Shown here: one piece after another, positions 59,593-64,000 of the stretch | How the letters are laid out: every line of letters starts with the position of its first letter | Position numbering within the stretch: the stretch's first letter is position 1 | Assembly: GCA_039817385.1 (NCBI GenBank) | Contig: JBCBVY010000007.1 | Span: 1 to 64,000, forward strand | DNA: 64,000 nt | Origin: JBCBCP01 sp039817385 | GTDB taxonomy: Bacteria; Pseudomonadota; Alphaproteobacteria; Rhodobacterales; Rhodobacteraceae | Direction: 5' to 3' | Notes under the pieces: model-generated | Seen by the model: the letters and a program-made list of their open reading frames with translations, nothing else | Database searches by the model: none | Told to the model about the DNA's origin: nothing | Program-made: the position numbers and the translations under genes

Positions 59593-61133
59593 TGGACAAC
59601 CTTCTTTCCATCGTCACCTTCATCCCGGCCCTCGCGGCGCTGATCCTGGGCGTGTTCCTGCGGGGCAATGACGAAGCCGCGCAGCGCAACGCCAAGTGGG
59701 TGGCGATGTTCGCAACCTCGGCGACGTTCCTTGTCTCGCTCTTTATCCTCGCGCAGTTCGATCCGAACGACACCGGCTTCCAGATGGTCGAAGAAGGCAC
59801 ATGGATCATGGGCCTGACCTACAAGATGGGCGTCGATGGCATCTCTGTGCTGTTCGTGATGCTGACCACCTTCATGATGCCGCTGGTCATCGCCGCGTCG
59901 TGGTCCGTGACGGAGCGGATCAAGGAATACATGATTGCCTTCCTGCTGCTTGAAACGCTCATGCTGGGCGTGTTCATGGCGCTGGACCTGGTGCTCTTCT
60001 ACCTGTTCTTCGAAGCAGGGCTGATCCCGATGTTCCTGATCATCGGCATCTGGGGCGGGGCGAACCGCATCTACGCAAGTTTCAAGTTCTTCCTTTACAC
60101 CTTCCTCGGCTCGGTCCTGATGCTGGTCGCGATGGTGGGCATGTATGCGGATGCGGGCACCACCGACGTTGAAGCGCTTTTGAATCACCAGTTCAGCTTT
60201 GCCTCGTTCGAGCTGCTGGGCATTCAGATCGTGGGCGGGCTGCAAACGCTGCTGTTCCTTGCGTTCTTTGCCTCCTTCGCGGTGAAAATGCCGATGTGGC
60301 CGGTGCACACCTGGCTGCCGGACGCGCACGTGCAGGCGCCCACCGCAGGCTCCGTCGTGCTCGCGGCGATCTTGCTGAAGTTGGGCGGCTACGGCTTTAT
60401 CCGCTTTTCCCTGCCGATGTTCCCGGTGGGCTCTGAGGTGATGGCGCCGCTGGTCCTGTGGATGTCGGCGATTGCGATTGTATACACCTCGCTCGTCGCG
60501 CTGGTGCAGGAAGATATGAAGAAGCTGATCGCCTATTCGTCGGTCGCGCATATGGGCTTTGTCACGATGGGGATCTTTGCGGCCAATCAGCAGGGCGTGG
60601 ATGGGGCGATATTCCAGATGCTGTCACACGGCTTTATCTCCGGTGCGCTCTTCCTCTGTGTCGGCGTGATCTACGACCGGATGCACACGCGCGAGATTGA
60701 CGCCTATGGCGGCCTCGTGAACCGGATGCCGGCCTATGCGCTGATCTTCATGCTGTTCACGATGGCCAATGTGGGCCTGCCGGGCACCTCCGGCTTTGTC
60801 GGCGAGTTCCTGACGCTGATGGCCGTGTTTCAGGTCAACACCTGGGTTGCGGCGGTGGCGACGACCGGGGTGATCTTCTCTGCGGCTTATGCGCTGTGGC
60901 TCTACCGCCGGGTGGTGATGGGCGATCTGATCAAGGAAAGCCTGAAGTCGATCACTGACATGACCCGCCGGGAAAAGCTGATCTTTGCACCGCTCGTGGT
61001 GATGACACTGCTGCTGGGTGTCTATCCGGCGCTGATCCTGGATATCACCGGCCCGTCCGTTGCGGCGCTGGTCGACAATTACGATACCGCGCTTGCCGCC
61101 GCCGAGGCGGCCACGCAGGTTGCTGAAAACTAA
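59592..61133 (+). CDS. nuoM: NADH-quinone oxidoreductase subunit M
   Basis: 513 residues, an antiporter-like subunit. FFEAGLIPMFLIIGIWG near residue 139 has the conserved Glu, and KMPMWPVHTWLPDAHVQAPTAGSVVLA near 233 the channel Lys. KLIAYSSVAHMGFV near 312 is typical. The start overlaps nuoL. Confidence 0.96.
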   Translation: MDNLLSIVTFIPALAALILGVFLRGNDEAAQRNAKWVAMFATSATFLVSLFILAQFDPNDTGFQMVEEGTWIMGLTYKMGVDGISVLFVMLTTFMMPLVIAASWSVTERIKEYMIAFLLLETLMLGVFMALDLVLFYLFFEAGLIPMFLIIGIWGGANRIYASFKFFLYTFLGSVLMLVAMVGMYADAGTTDVEALLNHQFSFASFELLGIQIVGGLQTLLFLAFFASFAVKMPMWPVHTWLPDAHVQAPTAGSVVLAAILLKLGGYGFIRFSLPMFPVGSEVMAPLVLWMSAIAIVYTSLVALVQEDMKKLIAYSSVAHMGFVTMGIFAANQQGVDGAIFQMLSHGFISGALFLCVGVIYDRMHTREIDAYGGLVNRMPAYALIFMLFTMANVGLPGTSGFVGEFLTLMAVFQVNTWVAAVATTGVIFSAAYALWLYRRVVMGDLIKESLKSITDMTRREKLIFAPLVVMTLLLGVYPALILDITGPSVAALVDNYDTALAAAEAATQVAEN

Positions 61134-61143
61134 GGACGAGACG

Positions 61144-62583
61144 ATGGGCGCAGACCTCACAGTAATCCTTCCCGAGATCGTTTTGGCGGTCTACGCGATG
61201 CTCGGCCTCGTGGGCGCGGTCTACACGGCGCAGGACCGGGCGGCCTCCTCGTTGACCTGGGCGACGGCGGCGATCTTTGGCGCGGTGGCGGTCTGGATCG
61301 GCCTGACAGGGGAGGGCACGAATGTCGCCTTTGGCGGCATGTTCGTGGACGACGCCTTTGCCCGCTTTGCCAAGGTTGCCATCCTGCTGAGCGCGGCGGC
61401 GGTTTTGCTGATGTCCGAAGGCTACATGGCGCGGCGCGGCATCCTGAAGTTCGAATACCCGATGCTGGTGGCGCTGGCCGCGGTTGGTATGATGATGATG
61501 GTCTCCGCAGGCGATCTGATGGCGCTTTACATGGGGCTCGAGCTGCAATCGCTTGCGCTTTACGTTGTGGCCTCGCTGCGGCGCGACAGCGTGAAATCGA
61601 CCGAGGCGGGGCTGAAATACTTCGTTCTGGGCGCGCTGTCTTCGGGCCTGCTGCTATACGGTGCTTCGCTGGTTTACGGCTACACCGGCACCACGCTCTT
61701 CACTGGCATTCTTGCGGCGGCCGAAGCGGACTTTTCCATCGGCTTGCTGCTCGGCCTTGTCTTCCTGATGGCGGGATTTGCTTTCAAGGTCAGCGCGGTG
61801 CCGTTCCATATGTGGACGCCGGACGTCTATGAGGGCGCGCCAACGCCGATCACCGCCTTCTTTGCGACCGCGCCGAAGCTGGCGGCGATGGCGCTGTTCG
61901 CCCGGGTCATGCACGACGCCTTTGGCGGGGCTGTGGCTGACTGGCAGCAGATCATCGCGCTTTTGTCGGTTCTGTCGATGTTCCTTGGCGCCTTTGCGGC
62001 GATTGGCCAGACCAATATCAAGCGTCTGATGGCGTTCTCCTCCATCGCGCATATGGGCTACGCGCTTATGGGGCTGGCCGCGGGCACGGTGCTGGGTGTG
62101 CAGGCGATGCTGGTCTACATGGCGATCTACGTGACGATGAATGTCGGCACCTTCGCCTTCATCCTGATGATGGAGCGGGACGGTGCGCCCGTCGTCGATA
62201 TCGCCGCGCTGAACATGTATGCCAAGCGGGCGCCGGGCAAGGCGCTGGCGATGCTGGTTCTGCTGTTCTCGCTTGCCGGTGTGCCGCCGATGCTGGGCTT
62301 TTTCGGCAAATTCTACGTGTTGCGCGCCGCCTATGAGGGCGGTCTGGCGTGGCTCGCCATCGCAGGCGTGATCGCGTCGGTGATCGGGGCGTATTACTAC
62401 CTGAGGATCGTCTACTTCATGTATTTCGGGGACGAGGCGCAGGAGGGTGTGGACGATGGCGGCCGCACGCCGGTCCTGTCCGGGCTGCTTGTGGCCTCTG
62501 CCGCGGTCATGGTTCTTGGCATCATCAACATGTTTGGTGTTGAAGGCGCGGCGGCGGCGGCTGCGGCTGCGCTTGTGAACTAA
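61144..62583 (+). CDS. nuoN: NADH-quinone oxidoreductase subunit N
   Basis: 479 residues, the third antiporter-like subunit. LYMGLELQSLALYVVASLRR near residue 128 and FKVSAVPFHMWTPDVYEGAPTPITAF near 213 are the signature helices, with the channel Lys in the latter. Last core gene of the operon; no strong terminator follows in the 48 bases before birA, so transcription may continue. Confidence 0.95.
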   Translation: MGADLTVILPEIVLAVYAMLGLVGAVYTAQDRAASSLTWATAAIFGAVAVWIGLTGEGTNVAFGGMFVDDAFARFAKVAILLSAAAVLLMSEGYMARRGILKFEYPMLVALAAVGMMMMVSAGDLMALYMGLELQSLALYVVASLRRDSVKSTEAGLKYFVLGALSSGLLLYGASLVYGYTGTTLFTGILAAAEADFSIGLLLGLVFLMAGFAFKVSAVPFHMWTPDVYEGAPTPITAFFATAPKLAAMALFARVMHDAFGGAVADWQQIIALLSVLSMFLGAFAAIGQTNIKRLMAFSSIAHMGYALMGLAAGTVLGVQAMLVYMAIYVTMNVGTFAFILMMERDGAPVVDIAALNMYAKRAPGKALAMLVLLFSLAGVPPMLGFFGKFYVLRAAYEGGLAWLAIAGVIASVIGAYYYLRIVYFMYFGDEAQEGVDDGGRTPVLSGLLVASAAVMVLGIINMFGVEGAAAAAAAALVN

Positions 62584-62631
62584 TCCGCCTGAGCGTGCCG
62601 AAACGTCTGGACCCTCCGGGGGGAGTTTATC

Positions 62632-63366
62632 TTGCCAAGTGAAGTTGGATCGTGGCCTCAGGGCTACGAGCGCCGTGTATTGGCCGAGACACCCTCGACG
62701 ATGCAGGAGGCGGCGCGGTCCGTGCCGGTGGCGGGGCCGACCTGGATCCTCGCGCAGCGACAGACCGGCGGGTACGGGCGGCGCGGGCGGGCCTGGGTCA
62801 TGCCGGAGGGGAATTTTGCCGCGACCCTCGTGATGCCGGTGGCGGAGCCGCCGGCGGAGCGCGCGCTTCGGTCTTTTGTCACGGCGCTGGCGCTGCGCGA
62901 GGCGATGGTGGCGGCGACGGGGCAGGAGGCGGCCTTTGCGCTGAAATGGCCAAATGATGTGCTGATGAAGGGCGGCAAGGTGGCGGGCATCTTGCTGGAG
63001 GGGTTGCCGCAGGATCACCTGGCCATCGGCATCGGCGTGAACCTTGCCGCTGCACCCGGTGCGGACGAGGTGGAGGCAGGGGCCGTGCGCCCCGTGGCTC
63101 TTGGCGCGGACATCAGCGCCGAGGCGTTCCTCGATTTGCTTGCAGCGTCCTATGCCCGCCTCGAAGACCAATTCCGCACCTATGGGTTTGCCCCCATCCG
63201 CACCGCGTGGCTGGCCCATGCCGCGCGTCTGGGCGAGGTGATCACCGCCCGCACCGCGCGGGCGCGCTGGGACGGCACCTTTCAGGACGTGGACGAGACG
63301 GGGGCGCTTGTTCTAGACACCGCCAAAGGGCGCGTGGCGATTGCCGCCGCCGAGGTGCATTTCTGA
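62632..63366 (+). CDS. birA: Biotin-[acetyl-CoA-carboxylase] ligase
   Basis: 244 residues with only the catalytic and C-terminal domains and no DNA-binding N-terminal domain, so it is a class I ligase that cannot repress biotin genes. The biotin/AMP loop is GGYGRRGRAW near residue 40, followed by ALKWPNDVLMKGGKVAGIL near 104. Its targets include MccA (biotin Lys near residue 608) in this window. A GGGGGAG site lies eight bases before the TTG start. The order nuoN-birA-coaX is common in alphaproteobacteria. Confidence 0.9.
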   Translation: MPSEVGSWPQGYERRVLAETPSTMQEAARSVPVAGPTWILAQRQTGGYGRRGRAWVMPEGNFAATLVMPVAEPPAERALRSFVTALALREAMVAATGQEAAFALKWPNDVLMKGGKVAGILLEGLPQDHLAIGIGVNLAAAPGADEVEAGAVRPVALGADISAEAFLDLLAASYARLEDQFRTYGFAPIRTAWLAHAARLGEVITARTARARWDGTFQDVDETGALVLDTAKGRVAIAAAEVHF

Positions 63367-63378
63367 AAGGGCTCGCCC

Positions 63379-64000
63379 ATGCTTCTGGCGATTGACTGCG
63401 GCAACACCAACACTGTGTTTTCGATCTGGGACGGGGCGACCTTCCTGTGCACCATGCGCACCTCGACCCATCATGCGCGCACGGCGGATGCCTATTTCAC
63501 CTGGTTCTCGACGCTGGTGAAGCATTACGAGCTGGATCTGGACATCACCGAGGTGATCATCGCCTCCACCGTGCCGCGGGTTGTGTTCAACCTGCGGGTT
63601 TTTTGTGACCAGTTTTTTGGCTGCCGCCCGCTGGTCGTGGGCCGGCCCGATTGTAAGTTGCCCGTGAACCCACGCGTGGCCGAAGGGGTGCGCCCCGGGC
63701 CGGACCGGCTGGCGAATGCGGCGGGGGCCTTTGCGCGGCACGGGGGCAATGTCGTGGTGGTGGATTTTGGCACCGCGACCAATTTTGACGTGGTGGCAGA
63801 GGATGGCGCCTATGTGGGCGGTGTGATCTCTCCGGGGGTGAACCTGTCGCTGGAGGCGCTCGCGGCGGGCGCGGCGGCGCTGCCCCATGTGGACATCACC
63901 ATGCCCGAGAAGGTCATCGGCACAGACACCGTGGGCTGTATCCAATCGGGCGTGTTCTGGGGCTATATCGGCCTTATCGAAGGCATTACGCAGCGTATCA
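63379..64000 (+). CDS. coaX: Type III pantothenate kinase (partial, runs off the window)
   Basis: The first 207 codons are present and the frame is open to the window edge. IDCGNTNTVFSIWDG at residues 5-19 is the phosphate-binding motif, GPDRLANAAGAF near 112 the pantothenate-site motif and VVVDFGTATNFDVV near 128 the second ASKHA motif. It phosphorylates pantothenate in the first step of coenzyme A synthesis. It starts 12 bases after birA. Confidence 0.92.
   Translation, partial: MLLAIDCGNTNTVFSIWDGATFLCTMRTSTHHARTADAYFTWFSTLVKHYELDLDITEVIIASTVPRVVFNLRVFCDQFFGCRPLVVGRPDCKLPVNPRVAEGVRPGPDRLANAAGAFARHGGNVVVVDFGTATNFDVVAEDGAYVGGVISPGVNLSLEALAAGAAALPHVDITMPEKVIGTDTVGCIQSGVFWGYIGLIEGITQRI

Overview
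This window comes from a high-GC alphaproteobacterium, most probably a member of the Rhodobacterales (Roseobacter/Rhodobacter group). The evidence is the gene complement: a 14-gene nuo operon interleaved with many small accessory frames, a NuoE with a long C-terminal helix-hairpin-helix extension, an ivd-mccB-mccA-hmgL leucine operon, the nuoN-birA-coaX gene order, and very frequent 4-bp ATGA/GTGA overlaps. I found no tRNA, rRNA, CRISPR array or classical insertion sequence. No gene-free stretch exceeds 300 bases.

Layout. 1-4.1 kb: mixed metabolic genes (GlcG/HbpS-type heme-binding protein, gamma-glutamyl-GABA hydrolase-like C26 peptidase, a degenerate REP-associated transposase relative, a GST-kappa-type isomerase with an SDR, a small membrane methyltransferase). 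4.2-8.9 kb: proton-translocating transhydrogenase pntAB with a terminator, then a DUF3422 membrane protein. 8.9-16.2 kb: an oligopeptide-type ABC transporter (binding protein, two permeases, a fused double ATPase on the opposite strand, a GNAT in the permease operon). It is interrupted by a RAYT transposase gene flanked by inverted REP pairs. 16.1-21.9 kb: SDR, ArgE-like deacetylase, DadA-like oxidoreductase and two tandem M20 amidohydrolases, a set that fits catabolism of imported peptides or N-acyl amino acids. 22-30.5 kb: moaA-waaA-glycosyltransferase, a lipoprotein, glmU-glmS-alkD, and a phosphoglycolate-phosphatase-like gene.

30.6-39.6 kb: leucine/isovalerate degradation operon (ivd, small membrane protein, acyl-CoA synthetase, mccB, mccA, GST, hmgL, enoyl-CoA hydratase). 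It is headed by a clear promoter overlapped by a perfect 14-bp inverted repeat, a likely repressor site. 39.65 kb: an orphan PstB-like ATPase. 40.6-62.6 kb: the complete nuo operon A-N, with about sixteen additional frames inserted between the core genes. 62.6-64 kb: birA and the 5' part of coaX. BirA would biotinylate the MccA encoded in the same window.

The most unusual features are: (1) the REP/RAYT unit at 11.6-12.3 kb, with the transposase stop codon inside a REP; (2) a 19-bp perfect palindrome translated within the N-termini of two unrelated proteins, once inside a signal peptide; (3) a recently duplicated helix-hairpin-helix domain at the C-termini of NuoE and of the adjacent membrane protein; (4) a four-unit 30-bp tandem hairpin repeat directly before nuoF and a 28-bp tandem repeat that duplicates the end of nuoB; (5) a five-copy intergenic repeat family with a covarying hairpin.
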